From contig NZ_JASKUT010000001.1 in NCBI RefSeq assembly GCF_030167925.1, forward strand, positions 2,108,001 through 2,172,000: a DNA stretch of 64,000 nucleotides, given 5' to 3'. Every line of letters starts with the position of its first letter. The first letter of the stretch is position 1. Of the stretch, positions 53,073-61,960 are shown one piece after another. The DNA is from Paenibacillus silviterrae. GTDB lineage: Bacteria > Bacillota > Bacilli > Paenibacillales > NBRC-103111. The translations under genes were made by a program, and so were the position numbers. A model generated the notes under the pieces. It saw nothing but the letters and a program-made list of their open reading frames with translations, was not told the origin of the DNA and made no database searches.

Positions 53073-53164
53073 TTAAGCGCTTTACTCTATCATATTCACT
53101 GTATTATCAATGTAGTATGATAATTTCGGAGCTAATAAGGAACAATTAATGGTTAAGCGCTTAC
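53073..53164. promoter_or_regulatory. Paired LacI-type operators flanking the iolD promoter
   Basis: TTAAGCGCTTTA (53073-53084) and GTTAAGCGCTTAC (53152-53164) share a TTAAGCGCTTA core with the CG centre of LacI-family operators, about 79-80 bases centre to centre. Between them a candidate minus-strand promoter, TTGTTC (53145-53140) and TATCAT (53122-53117) with 17-base spacing, overlaps an inverted repeat TTATCA-N8-TGATAA (53104-53123). The sites match the cre consensus less well. Confidence 0.6.
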
Positions 53165-53359
53165 CCTTGAGTTAAAGTATACCAGCCTCCCATTGATTGT
53201 CAATCCCCCATCTGCTGATAAAACGAAAAATATAGACAGTAAATGTTTAATGAACTAGTTGTTTCTTGGTCGAATCATCACGCCGCTTCGCAGTTAACAG
53301 CTTCCTTAGACCTTTCTTCGGCTTCGACACCCTAATCAGCCAGTTGGAGGATATGTAAC

Positions 53360-53399
53360 AGAAGGCCGTGTCTGGGACTGATCCCGAACACGGCCTTCT
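53360..53399. terminator. Strong hairpin downstream of the histidine kinase gene
   Basis: AGAAGGCCGTGT (53360-53371) pairs with ACACGGCCTTCT (53388-53399), and GGGA/TCCC continues inside. The T-tracts are short. It could end the kinase transcript, 50 bases downstream of its stop. The rest of the 399-base gap, roughly 53170-53355, shows nothing else convincing. Confidence 0.5.
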
Positions 53400-53449
53400 T
53401 GGGCCATCCATCGAAGCTTACAAAGCTTGCGCATCGCTAATGATTCGAA

Positions 53450-54919
53450 TTATGGCAGCGTAGGGAACGACAGGACGAATCGGGTGCCGCGCCCCAGTTT
53501 GCTTTCTACTTTGATTTCCCCCTCCATCGCTTTAAAGATGCTGAAGGCGACCATCGTGCCAAGGCCCGTCCCTTTGTCCTTCGTTGTATAATACGGCGTC
53601 CCCAGCTTTTTGAGTTGTTCTTCGTCCATTCCTTGGCCTGAATCCTCTATGGTCAAGACGGAATTACCGTCGATACGCTTCAACCGAATGGTAAGACTTC
53701 CCCCGGCAGGCGTCGCTTCGATCCCGTTTTTCATCACGTTAATCAGCGCTTGATGCAGCTTCTTGCCTTCTCCATACACGTAAAGCTCCTCTTCGGACGG
53801 GTCGAGCTCGACCGCGATGTTTTCCATGCTGGCGAAGGGCAAAATCACCTGCACGATATGCCGCAGCTCGGTGTTTAGCTCAAGACGCTCGTAATGCTCG
53901 AGTGCCGGTTTTGCGAAAGTCAAATAATCCGTAATGATGCGCTCCGCCCGATCGAGCTCCTCTAAGCTTAAATCGAAGTATTGCCGGCGTTTCTCTTCGT
54001 TCAACGTCGAATCCTTTAGAATTTGCATGAATCCTCTCGTCACTGTTAGCGGGTTTCTAACCTCGTGTGAGATGCTGGCCGCCAGCTGACTGACCGTCTT
54101 CAAATGCTCCAGCTCTCGAAGCTCTTGCTCAACGGCCTGCTCAAGCTCGATTCGCTTGAGCTGCTCCTCTAGGAACTTCCGCTTCGTAATGTCCCTAAGA
54201 TGAACGGCCCAATAGCGGACGAGTCCAACCCGGTCGCGAACCGGCGTCAGCGTCAGCAGCATCTGAAACTCCCTGCCTTGATCGGTCATGCGGATTGTTT
54301 CCATCGTCGCCTCGTCATCGCCCCCTCCGGCGAATACCCGTGTGACGAAGTCTTTCATCTGAGGTACGAGATACGGCGGGATCGAAGGACACTTAAGAAT
54401 ATGGAACCCCTCGAGTTGATCCTTCCGCCAGCCCAGCAACTTGGAAAACGAGGCGTTCGCCAATGCGATCGTCGCATTCTGACTCAGCACCAAGATCGGA
54501 TCGCTATGGCTTTCGATGAACGATGCGCCGATGGCGTCGAGGGCTGTTCCCATTCGGGGTTCATACTCACGCGCATCCCCCAGCGTTAGATAGACTGTAA
54601 CCCCGGTCGTCCGTCCTTCGGTGAAATGTGGTACAAGCCGCGCCCGCACCTCCTTGAACCTGCCTCTGCTCCCATTGCCGATCTCCATCTCGAATGATCG
54701 CGCTTCCCCTCGCTCGACCGCCTCTTGGAAGTAATAATGAAACATTTCCAACTCGTCGGAGCGCAGCGTTTGAAGGTAATGAGTCCGTCCCGCTGTTGGT
54801 TGCGTTCCGTCCAGCAGCCCGTACGCCGTTAGGTTCGCGTAGGCTATATATCCTTCCGCGTCCATCACGAACACTGCATCCGGATGCCGTTCGAATAAGA
54901 TGTCGTAACTCACATTCAA
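53450..54919 (-). CDS. PAS-containing sensor histidine kinase, sporulation-kinase-like
   Basis: About 489 residues from TTG at 54919 with GGGGGG seven bases upstream; a GTG 27 bases earlier is possible. PAS 1 (about 5-110) and PAS 2 (about 130-250) precede the phosphoacceptor helix SQLAASISHEVRNPLTVTRGFMQIL and an HATPase domain with NVMKNGIEATPAGGS and DSGQGMDEEQL. No membrane helix is seen, so it is cytosolic. The HEVRNPLTVTRGF style is shared by Kin-type kinases that feed the sporulation phosphorelay. No response regulator is adjacent, consistent with an orphan kinase of that type. Role inferred. Confidence 0.85.
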   Translation of the reverse strand: MNVSYDILFERHPDAVFVMDAEGYIAYANLTAYGLLDGTQPTAGRTHYLQTLRSDELEMFHYYFQEAVERGEARSFEMEIGNGSRGRFKEVRARLVPHFTEGRTTGVTVYLTLGDAREYEPRMGTALDAIGASFIESHSDPILVLSQNATIALANASFSKLLGWRKDQLEGFHILKCPSIPPYLVPQMKDFVTRVFAGGGDDEATMETIRMTDQGREFQMLLTLTPVRDRVGLVRYWAVHLRDITKRKFLEEQLKRIELEQAVEQELRELEHLKTVSQLAASISHEVRNPLTVTRGFMQILKDSTLNEEKRRQYFDLSLEELDRAERIITDYLTFAKPALEHYERLELNTELRHIVQVILPFASMENIAVELDPSEEELYVYGEGKKLHQALINVMKNGIEATPAGGSLTIRLKRIDGNSVLTIEDSGQGMDEEQLKKLGTPYYTTKDKGTGLGTMVAFSIFKAMEGEIKVESKLGRGTRFVLSFPTLP

Positions 54920-54961
54920 AGCTATTCCCCCCGACAAGTTGTCCACCTGTGTAATTTGTAA

Positions 54962-54991
54962 ATTATATCACGTTTAAAGAAGGGTTATCAA
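54962..54991 (-). promoter_or_regulatory. Sigma-A promoter of the histidine kinase gene
   Basis: On the minus strand TTGATA (54991-54986) and a perfect TATAAT (54967-54962) are 18 bases apart, about 40 bases before the start codon. Confidence 0.75.
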
Positions 54992-55077
54992 AATCCTGAG
55001 TCAGTGTTGAATTATCCAGAGTACCGGCTGAAAAATGCGAATTCTGATTTAATCTGAGTAGGGAAGCCCTATCGCAC

Positions 55078-55110
55078 AAAAACAAACCCCTCATCTACAG
55101 TGATGAGGGG
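55078..55110 (-). terminator. Terminator after the LacI-type regulator
   Basis: CCCCTCATC (55110-55102, minus strand) pairs with GATGAGGGG (55095-55087), followed by TTTGTTTTTG. Confidence 0.88.
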
Positions 55111-55124
55111 CTTACGTCTGTAAC

Positions 55125-56159
55125 CTACGGCTTCTTTGGAGGCGCCGTCGAGCCGCGTACCACCAGGTCCGGCATCAGCACGACCCGCTGGCGCGGGACC
55201 TGCTCCCCGCGAATTTCCTGAAGCAGCAGGTCCACCGCCTGCTTCCCGATCTCCTGGATCGGCTGGGCCACCGTAGTGAGCGGCGGGTCGATGATGGAGG
55301 CAAGTATCGTATTGTCGAAGCCTACGACCGATAAGTCCTCCGGCACACGCATGCCGCGTTCCCGGGCAGCCTGGATGGCGCCGATCGCCAGAATATCGTT
55401 GCAGGCGAACACCGCAGTAGGCGGCTCCTCCGAGCCCAGCAGCTCATGCATGGCGGCCTTGCCGCTCTCGACCGTGAAGCCGCCGACTGCCTCGAGACCG
55501 CACTCCTGCGTTAGTCCTTCGTCCAGCATCGCCTGCTTGCAGCCCCGCATCCGCTCCCGGCTGCTCGTATCGTTCAGATCCTCGGCCATGACGGCGATCC
55601 GGCGATGTCCTTGAGCGGTCAGGTGGCTCCCCGCCTGATAGCCTCCCAAATAATCGTCGACCATAACCGCAGGCACTGCGAAGGAAGGCATCTCCCGGGC
55701 AATCATCGTTAGCGGGATATGATCCTTCACCATGCTTTTGAGATAGGTGTCTTTCTTCGTACGGGAGGCGATCACGATGCCATCCACCCGCTTCTGCATC
55801 AGCACCGAAAAATATTTGTCTTCCTTCTCCGGATCGTTGTCGGTGCTGCAAATAAGCACATGGAACCCAAGCTCCCGGCCCCGGTCCTCCACAGCCCTGG
55901 CAATTTCGGCGAAGTAGGGATTCGCCAGATCGGGGAGCGTCAAGCCGATCGTATAAGTGTTTTTGCCCGACAGCGCCGAGGCAACCATGCTGGGCTGGTA
56001 TTTTAACTCCTCCATCACGTTCAGCACATGCTTGCGCGTTTTCTCACTGATTCGTCCGGTTCCGTTAATGACCTTCGATACAGTCGCAATGGACACCCCG
56101 GCTTTGGAGGCTACATCGTAAATAGTCGTCTTCACTGCTTTCGTTTCCTTCCCCTGCAT
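55125..56159 (-). CDS. LacI-family transcriptional regulator
   Basis: 344 residues. The helix-turn-helix reads TIYDVASKAGVSIATVSKVINGTGRISEKTRKHV, and the periplasmic-binding-protein-like core shows YTIGLTLPDLANPYFAEIARAVED and VFACNDILAIGAIQAARERGMRVPEDLSVVGFDNT. It lies downstream of, and on the same strand as, the ABC/phosphoesterase/mannosidase cluster, separated from it by a terminator. It is also the nearest LacI protein to the paired operators upstream of iolD, so it may control either or both. AGGA precedes the ATG; a GTG eight codons later is an alternative start. Confidence 0.9.
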   Translation of the reverse strand: MQGKETKAVKTTIYDVASKAGVSIATVSKVINGTGRISEKTRKHVLNVMEELKYQPSMVASALSGKNTYTIGLTLPDLANPYFAEIARAVEDRGRELGFHVLICSTDNDPEKEDKYFSVLMQKRVDGIVIASRTKKDTYLKSMVKDHIPLTMIAREMPSFAVPAVMVDDYLGGYQAGSHLTAQGHRRIAVMAEDLNDTSSRERMRGCKQAMLDEGLTQECGLEAVGGFTVESGKAAMHELLGSEEPPTAVFACNDILAIGAIQAARERGMRVPEDLSVVGFDNTILASIIDPPLTTVAQPIQEIGKQAVDLLLQEIRGEQVPRQRVVLMPDLVVRGSTAPPKKP

Positions 56160-56197
56160 CGTATAATCCTGTTATGTTTTCTATCATACGACATAAC

Positions 56198-56235
56198 CAA
56201 AGACCCCGCAAACCCAATAGCATGGATTTGCGGGG
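56198..56235 (-). terminator. Terminator after the DUF5054 gene
   Basis: CCCCGCAAA (56235-56227, minus strand) pairs with TTTGCGGGG (56212-56204), followed by TCTTTGG. The T-tract is modest. Confidence 0.6.
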
Positions 56236-56241
56236 TACGAC

Positions 56242-58899
56242 TCAGTACCGAATTCGCAGGGTATGCACCTCGAACGGGCCGGAGGTCAGCGTTACCTGCC
56301 GATAGCTCGAACCCGGAACGTCCTCCAGCACCAGCTCCTCCTCGTCATATTCAAGCAGACCGGTGCGGCTGCTCCCTTTCACATAACCCGGGAGGATGAC
56401 GGTCAATTCGCGTCTTGTCCCCGTCCAGTCCCGAAGCCGAAGAATAAACCCGTTCCCGTCTTCCGCCGGCTTGAAGCAGGTGACGGAGGCCCCCTCGATG
56501 CCCTCCGGCAGCAGCTCCATGTCAGCCGCCGTTTCGTTCCCATCAGCAGCTACCGGGATAGCAAGCGCAGGCGCCATTGTCCGCTCCGCCTGCCTCCACA
56601 CCTCAGCGTCCGACCAGCTTCCAGCGTGAGGAACAAGACGGTAGCGGAAACGATGGTCGCCCCCGGTCCATTGAGGGAAGTTCGTCCCCCACCAATTGTT
56701 GAACAGATTGAAGTGCAGCTCCGGCTTCTCCGGCTTGTAGTCATGCTCGAAGTCCCACATTCCGTTTTTCCCAATGAAGAGAAGCGGTGTGTCCAGCGGG
56801 ATGACCGCCATACCTGCCTCACCCGCTCCGTCAGTCACATCGACGAAATATTCGCAGCAGTGGAGCAGTGTGCTCGAGGAAGGGACAATGTCGCGCATCG
56901 GATCGATTAGGCTGCCCATTTTATTCACCCGGTACTGCGCCTGATCCAGCTTCAGCGGCAGAACAAGGCTTCCGGACTCCGCCTTCGGCGTTTCCTGCTT
57001 ACCCTCGAGCCGGAGCTCCATATCCAGGAAAGCCTGCTTCGCCTTCAAGCTAATCGTCCATAAAATGTGCTCAGCGTTGCCGTATTCCCCTACGGATTGC
57101 GAATCTCCCGCTGCGATGCATTCTATTTTTACGCGATCGGCCTCATGAATCAAGCGCACCTCCGGCACCGATGTTGTGGAGGATAATCTCTTTTGCTGCT
57201 CGGGATAGCCGGTTTTGCCGAAATCGTGGACTCCCCAGTCATAAAACCTGTATGCATATTTCTTCAGATAACGGGTCATGTCCTCGCTCGAATACACGTT
57301 ATATTCATACTGGCCGAAACCGTAATCCGCTTCCGAACGGACGAATTCCTTGGCCAGCCGTTTATCCCAAAGGCTCGTGATCCACCCGGTTCGCCGCGAT
57401 ACCGCGACCCGAAGAAACTCGTTCTCCATGACCGCTTCCTCTTCATGCCAATCCCCTGCCGTCTCCCGTCCGACCGACGGAGCGATCGAGCCCGCCTCGG
57501 CCGTCGCCGCCGCTTCCAAGGTATGCTCCGCGGCTACCAGAGTTTTGTATCCGAGCGCCGGAAGGTTCTTCACCTCAGCCCATACCCCTTGATCATCCTG
57601 ACGAAGCGGCACCTTCTCTCCCGTCGCAGCATCCACCAGGGACTGCTCAGCAGCCTTATGCGGCAGCAGCACCTCCGCATCGCGAGTCCACCCCAAATAG
57701 TTGTATACCCGATACGCAGGAGTCTCCTCCCCAGCTCCAGTGCTCATTAGCCGTACCGCCTCGGTTAACGCCGCCTCAGCCGTATGGAGATATTCCCGCT
57801 GCTCCTGCCACGATTGCTCCATCCGCAGCACTCGTTCGCTGCGCTTATCCTCCAGAAACTCCTTCTTCTCATATCGCCTTGGGAATAGAAACGTCTTGCA
57901 ATCCATCCCCCAAGTGTGCTCTCCGAATAAAAGGGTTCGTTCGTAGCTTTGATCCAGCAGCCGCTTGACTCGAACCGTATCGACGGAGCTTTCCCCTCGA
58001 ATTTTCTCCATAGCAAGCACGCTTTCCGCCGCCGCTATGCGGCTCCGCAGCTCCCTGACCTGCGACACCTCGCGCGGTGCCGTGCCGACGCCATGGATCC
58101 AGGAATCGGCCAAATCTCCGCGGATCACCGGCAGCTCCGGACCGCCCGCCAAGAAGTCCTCCGCAAAGTCATGCAGGCTGCCGATATGGAGCTCCGCCTC
58201 GATGCCGCGCTCCGCGAGGACCGCTTTCATCTCTTGGATGACGGCAGGCTCATGGGGGCCGTGGTTATCGTTAGTTTGAATCATCGCCAGCCAGACCGGG
58301 TGCTCCCACTCCTCCGGGGGCACAATGCCGGTACCGTAGCCTCCCTTGGAATAAAAGGTCAGCAGTCTTGCTCCGTCAGGCCCCTCCCAGAAGAAGACGG
58401 AAGGAACATCCGGAGGCGTGGAGGCGCCGTTGCAGCCCAGATGCAGCATGCGGACGCCTGCCTTGACCAGCAAGGAGGGCACCGACCAGGTGTGCCCCGG
58501 AACATCCGTCATTTTCGCATCCTTAGGGACATACCCGTACTGCTCGGACAGCCGCCTGGATACATACATCCCCCGAATCCATTCCTCAAGGCCGCAAAAC
58601 TCCGTATGAGTGGTAAACGGCAGCAGATGCCAGATCAGCTGACGCCTTTCGATGAAGCTTACCGCCTTCTGCCGCTCTGCCTCCGCGCTGCCCTCAAGCG
58701 ATTGCTGCAGCGGCCACGAGGACATTGTCCAAACATACTGCTCCCCCTCCGGATTCCCGGATGTCTGTTCACAGATCGAATTGACCTCCTTCAGCATCTC
58801 CGACCGGTACTGCTCAACGACCTCAGAAACCAATCCCGTAAACCCGATGTCAAAATGGGTCTTGAACACCACATATATTTTCTTCAGCTCCTGCGCCAT
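56242..58899 (-). CDS. DUF5054/GH38-like glycosidase
   Basis: 885 residues. The opening IYVVFKTHFDIGFTGL parallels the HxHxDxG zinc strand of GH38 alpha-mannosidases, and MTDVPGHTWSVPSLLVKAGVRMLHLG parallels the nucleophile segment xDPFGHS, with Asp in the same place. TNDNHGPHEPAVIQ and a long beta-rich C-terminal half (about 450-885) follow. This set is seen in DUF5054 proteins, a little-studied branch near GH38. No signal peptide, so the substrate is imported. It is the last gene of the ABC/PHP/EEP operon. Mannosidase activity is inferred from fold only. Confidence 0.8.
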   Translation of the reverse strand: MAQELKKIYVVFKTHFDIGFTGLVSEVVEQYRSEMLKEVNSICEQTSGNPEGEQYVWTMSSWPLQQSLEGSAEAERQKAVSFIERRQLIWHLLPFTTHTEFCGLEEWIRGMYVSRRLSEQYGYVPKDAKMTDVPGHTWSVPSLLVKAGVRMLHLGCNGASTPPDVPSVFFWEGPDGARLLTFYSKGGYGTGIVPPEEWEHPVWLAMIQTNDNHGPHEPAVIQEMKAVLAERGIEAELHIGSLHDFAEDFLAGGPELPVIRGDLADSWIHGVGTAPREVSQVRELRSRIAAAESVLAMEKIRGESSVDTVRVKRLLDQSYERTLLFGEHTWGMDCKTFLFPRRYEKKEFLEDKRSERVLRMEQSWQEQREYLHTAEAALTEAVRLMSTGAGEETPAYRVYNYLGWTRDAEVLLPHKAAEQSLVDAATGEKVPLRQDDQGVWAEVKNLPALGYKTLVAAEHTLEAAATAEAGSIAPSVGRETAGDWHEEEAVMENEFLRVAVSRRTGWITSLWDKRLAKEFVRSEADYGFGQYEYNVYSSEDMTRYLKKYAYRFYDWGVHDFGKTGYPEQQKRLSSTTSVPEVRLIHEADRVKIECIAAGDSQSVGEYGNAEHILWTISLKAKQAFLDMELRLEGKQETPKAESGSLVLPLKLDQAQYRVNKMGSLIDPMRDIVPSSSTLLHCCEYFVDVTDGAGEAGMAVIPLDTPLLFIGKNGMWDFEHDYKPEKPELHFNLFNNWWGTNFPQWTGGDHRFRYRLVPHAGSWSDAEVWRQAERTMAPALAIPVAADGNETAADMELLPEGIEGASVTCFKPAEDGNGFILRLRDWTGTRRELTVILPGYVKGSSRTGLLEYDEEELVLEDVPGSSYRQVTLTSGPFEVHTLRIRY

Positions 58900-58929
58900 C
58901 GAACCGTCCCCTTCCCTAAAGCTTCGCTG

Positions 58930-59748
58930 CTAATCGGATTCCTCTCGGTGCTCTTCTTTCGTCCCCACCCGCGCTATGACCGGATAATGATCGGAAGGGA
59001 AGCCTCCATCCACCTCACGGCGGTCGATCAGAACCTCATATACCAACACGTCGGGCGAGACAAAAATATAATCAATCGGCATCCCCGCAGAGCCGCCTTG
59101 AAAGCTGTGGGCCGTCAATCCGATCTCCTCTTCGAGAATGCCGTACGCGTCCTGCAGCCACGATTGAATCCCACCGTGATCGAACTCCCCCCGCAGCAGG
59201 CGGATCGGCCAGTCCGTCGGATGGCTGTTGAAATCGCCAAGCAAAATGACAGGTGTCGGGTTCAACTCATACTCTCGAACGATAGCCTTTAGAATCATCA
59301 GTGACCCTTGGTTTCGCGCCTCCTGACCCAGATGATCCAAGTGGGTGTTAAACACAGTGATTACCTGCTCCGTACCCCTGTGTCTCCACCGACCCCAGGT
59401 ACAGATTCTCGGCAGGCTGCTGTCCCAGCTTTTGGAGGCAGGAACATCGGGGGTTTCCGACAGCCAGAAGGTACCCTGCTCCATCAGCTCCAGCTGATCC
59501 TTCCGGTAAAAAATCGCGCAGTGCTCGTTTTCCTGCCCGCCATGACGTCCCGTACCTAGCCAGGCATACGGCTCCAGCCGCTCCTGCAGCTCCGCCAGCA
59601 TATGGGCGTACCCTTCCTGCGTGCCGATAAAGAGCGGTTCATGCTCCCGCATCATATGTGCCAGACGCTCGATCCGGTAAGGCCATTGGTTCACACCGTC
59701 GTTCGGCGTATCATACCGTAAATTAAAGGACATGACCTTCCACTCCAT
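58930..59748 (-). CDS. Endonuclease/exonuclease/phosphatase (EEP) family phosphoesterase
   Basis: 272 residues from the ATG that overlaps the stop of the PHP gene (TAATG at 59748); the open frame upstream of that is PHP-gene overlap. All EEP catalytic segments are visible: MSFNLRYD, GTQEGYAHML, FNTHLDHLG, LLGDFNSHP, PIDYIFV and PSDHYPV. The fold covers DNases, sphingomyelinases and inositol-polyphosphate phosphatases; this carbohydrate context favours a phosphate monoester or diester on a sugar or cyclitol. There is no signal peptide, so it is cytosolic. Confidence 0.88.
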   Translation of the reverse strand: MEWKVMSFNLRYDTPNDGVNQWPYRIERLAHMMREHEPLFIGTQEGYAHMLAELQERLEPYAWLGTGRHGGQENEHCAIFYRKDQLELMEQGTFWLSETPDVPASKSWDSSLPRICTWGRWRHRGTEQVITVFNTHLDHLGQEARNQGSLMILKAIVREYELNPTPVILLGDFNSHPTDWPIRLLRGEFDHGGIQSWLQDAYGILEEEIGLTAHSFQGGSAGMPIDYIFVSPDVLVYEVLIDRREVDGGFPSDHYPVIARVGTKEEHREESD

Positions 59749-61052
59749 TAGACCGACACCCCCTGAGCCTGAGCAAAATATACCGGATTCGTCACCGCAG
59801 CCAACAGCTCCGTACCTGCCTGAGGGAAGAAGCGCCAAACCTCCGCACGGACAAAGCTGCGCTCCTCCCCGCTGATCCGCAGCTCCAGCCCGCCCGCCGC
59901 TTCCGTGCTGCTTTCAATCTCTACTCCCCGTTCGCTGATGACCCGAATGCGGTCTCCCTCTTGTAAAGCCTGGAGTCCAATATGCACCTCGCGTTCGGCC
60001 GCATCCGCAGGGACCACGTCCCCCGTACGGTAAGGCCCGCATTGAAGCTCCGCAAACGGTCCGTCGGGCGCATAAGTGATCACCACATGCCCGCGATCGA
60101 TCCCGCCGAGTACGCCTGCAACCGTTTTCGTTTCCGCCCATACCCAGGTACAAGGCATCGCATGTTTGATGTAAGGATCGGGGCGATGCACATCGCTGCC
60201 GCCAACGGCGACAAGGCGCCTGCCGGAAACCAGCTGCTCCTGCCACCAGGCTAGTGTCCTGGCGTTGCGTTCCGTCCAAGGACCGTTCCAAATTTCCACC
60301 CAGTCGTGATCTACAGCGAAATCCCATTCCCAAGGGCAAAAATCGCAATGGGGATGATTCAGGACGATTCGCGCTCCACGTTCCCGGGCCGTTCTCAGCT
60401 TCTCATGTACATCCGCCATCCCGGCTACCCGGAAATCGTCCATCGGGTCCGCCACGCCCAGGAAGTTGCTGTGCCCGAAGTTCGTCGTAAATTCCGTGCC
60501 GGGAATCATTAACACCTTCGTGTTCCTCGGATAAGCAACATTCTGGCTGCTTGTATTGTGATCGGTCATCGCGATAAAATCGCAGCCCAGCTCCTCCATG
60601 ATCGCGGCATTTTCCTCAAGCGAATACGTGCCGTCACTATGAATGCTGTGGGTGTGCAGATCTCCCTTCAGCCAGCGGGGAGTTGCATACCTCCATTCAA
60701 CCGTGACCGTCACCGTGCAGCCCTCGGGAGGAACCTTGTAGGCGTTATGGAGCACAGCCCACTCTCCGGCCGGAAGCTGTCCGGGCGTGTATCCGGGTGT
60801 CGCCTTCTCCAGACCGAGCCGGAACTCGGTCCTTGCGCCCCCGCTCCAGCCTCTCACCCGCTTCGGATCCCGCACGCCCAGATCGATGATCGCACGGGAT
60901 GTCCCATGCGATTCCACCTCGTAGGCCACATGAATCTCTTCCACCTGCTCCGGCATATCGAAAGGGATTTCGATGTACCTGCTCTGCTCAGTCTGTTCAA
61001 TCCTTCGTTTATAAACGGCGGAAGACCGCCGCTGCTCCACCTTAGCAGCCAA
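59748..61052 (-). CDS. CehA/McbA-like PHP-domain metallohydrolase
   Basis: 434 residues from a TTG with GGGGAGG ten bases upstream. The first ~145 residues are beta-rich. The PHP domain then shows GDLHTHSIHSDGTYSLEENAAIMEELGCDFIAMTDHNTSS, IPGTEF, VLNHPHCDF and VAVGGSDVHRPD, a full set of metal ligands. PHP enzymes hydrolyse phosphate esters; the CehA/McbA branch also includes ester or carbamate hydrolases. It is translationally coupled to the EEP gene and placed after the two permease genes. Confidence 0.88.
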   Translation of the reverse strand: MAAKVEQRRSSAVYKRRIEQTEQSRYIEIPFDMPEQVEEIHVAYEVESHGTSRAIIDLGVRDPKRVRGWSGGARTEFRLGLEKATPGYTPGQLPAGEWAVLHNAYKVPPEGCTVTVTVEWRYATPRWLKGDLHTHSIHSDGTYSLEENAAIMEELGCDFIAMTDHNTSSQNVAYPRNTKVLMIPGTEFTTNFGHSNFLGVADPMDDFRVAGMADVHEKLRTARERGARIVLNHPHCDFCPWEWDFAVDHDWVEIWNGPWTERNARTLAWWQEQLVSGRRLVAVGGSDVHRPDPYIKHAMPCTWVWAETKTVAGVLGGIDRGHVVITYAPDGPFAELQCGPYRTGDVVPADAAEREVHIGLQALQEGDRIRVISERGVEIESSTEAAGGLELRISGEERSFVRAEVWRFFPQAGTELLAAVTNPVYFAQAQGVSV

Positions 61053-61089
61053 TGGAATCTACCTCCCCGTATACCTGTATCCGCCGCTC

Positions 61090-61953
61090 TTATTCCTTGT
61101 TCGCACCGACGAAAATGCCTTTGACAAAATACTTCTGAACATAGGGATAAATGATCATGAGCGGCAGCAGTGCGATCACAATACCCGCCATTCGCACATT
61201 CGTAGTAATAATAAAATTGCTTGAAGTCGCGTCCGTATCGACAATCAGCGATTTAAGCGCAATCTGCAGCGTGTACTTGGCGTGATCGCTTATATATAGC
61301 AGCGCCGGAGTAAACTGATTCCACCGGCTGACGAATTCAAACAAAGTGACCGTGGCGAGCCCGCTGCTCGCAAGCGGCAAATACATGGTAAAGAAAATCC
61401 GGATGTCGCCCGCGCCGTCCATCCGTGCCGATTCCGCCATCTCGTAAGGCACACTGAGGAAAAAGTTTCTCATGAGCAGCACGCTGAAGCCCGACACAAG
61501 CCCGGATAAAATAAGCGCCGATAGCGTGTTTAAGAGCCCCAGCTCTTTATTCACGACATACAAGGGAATCATAATGGCTTCACCCGGCACCATCATGGTG
61601 AGCAGAATGCCGGAGACCATCAGCTTTTTCCCCGGAAGTCCTTGCTGCACAAGCACATACCCGGCCATCGAACACAGCAGGACGTGACCCAAGGTTCCGG
61701 CGATCGTGACGATGACGTTATTCGTAAAGGGCAAATACAGCTGCATGCGGTTCCATACCGTGGAAAAGCCCTCCGTGCTGAATTCCTTCGGCCACAGGAC
61801 GATGCCCGGCTGCATGGAAGCGAAATTCGTGGAGAAGGCCAAGGCAATCGTATTCATAAACGGAATGATCATAGTGGAAATGAGCAGCAGCAGAAATACT
61901 GCGTTGATCGAATCAAAGGTCCGGCTTTGCCAGCTGTTGTACTTGAAATTCAT
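61090..61953 (-). CDS. Sugar ABC transporter permease, YtcP/LplC type
   Basis: 287 residues from the ATG at 61953 with GAGAGG upstream. Six membrane helices; EMAESARMDGAGDIRIFFTMYLPLASSGLATVTLFEFVSRWNQFTPALLYI is the EAA loop and the C-terminal YPYVQKYFVKGIFVGANKE is typical of YtcP-type permeases. It starts seven bases after the stop of the partner permease. It is the second importer of this type in the window and lacks an ATPase gene. Confidence 0.9.
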   Translation of the reverse strand: MNFKYNSWQSRTFDSINAVFLLLLISTMIIPFMNTIALAFSTNFASMQPGIVLWPKEFSTEGFSTVWNRMQLYLPFTNNVIVTIAGTLGHVLLCSMAGYVLVQQGLPGKKLMVSGILLTMMVPGEAIMIPLYVVNKELGLLNTLSALILSGLVSGFSVLLMRNFFLSVPYEMAESARMDGAGDIRIFFTMYLPLASSGLATVTLFEFVSRWNQFTPALLYISDHAKYTLQIALKSLIVDTDATSSNFIITTNVRMAGIVIALLPLMIIYPYVQKYFVKGIFVGANKE

Positions 61954-61960
61954 GGTCCTC

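Noticed and set aside
53073..53164. Reading the TTAAGCGCTTA sites as CcpA cre sites
   Set aside because: They miss three or four consensus positions at the outer ends, and fit a LacI-type palindrome better; CcpA cannot be excluded.
53247..53370. Short Lys/Arg-rich minus-strand frame (ends KKQLVH) between iolD and the kinase gene
   Set aside because: No credible start codon or ribosome site and it runs through a hairpin; perhaps a gene remnant, but not supportable.
57949..59292. 447-residue plus-strand frame over the DUF5054 and EEP genes
   Set aside because: It spans two genes on the opposite strand and shows no family motif.
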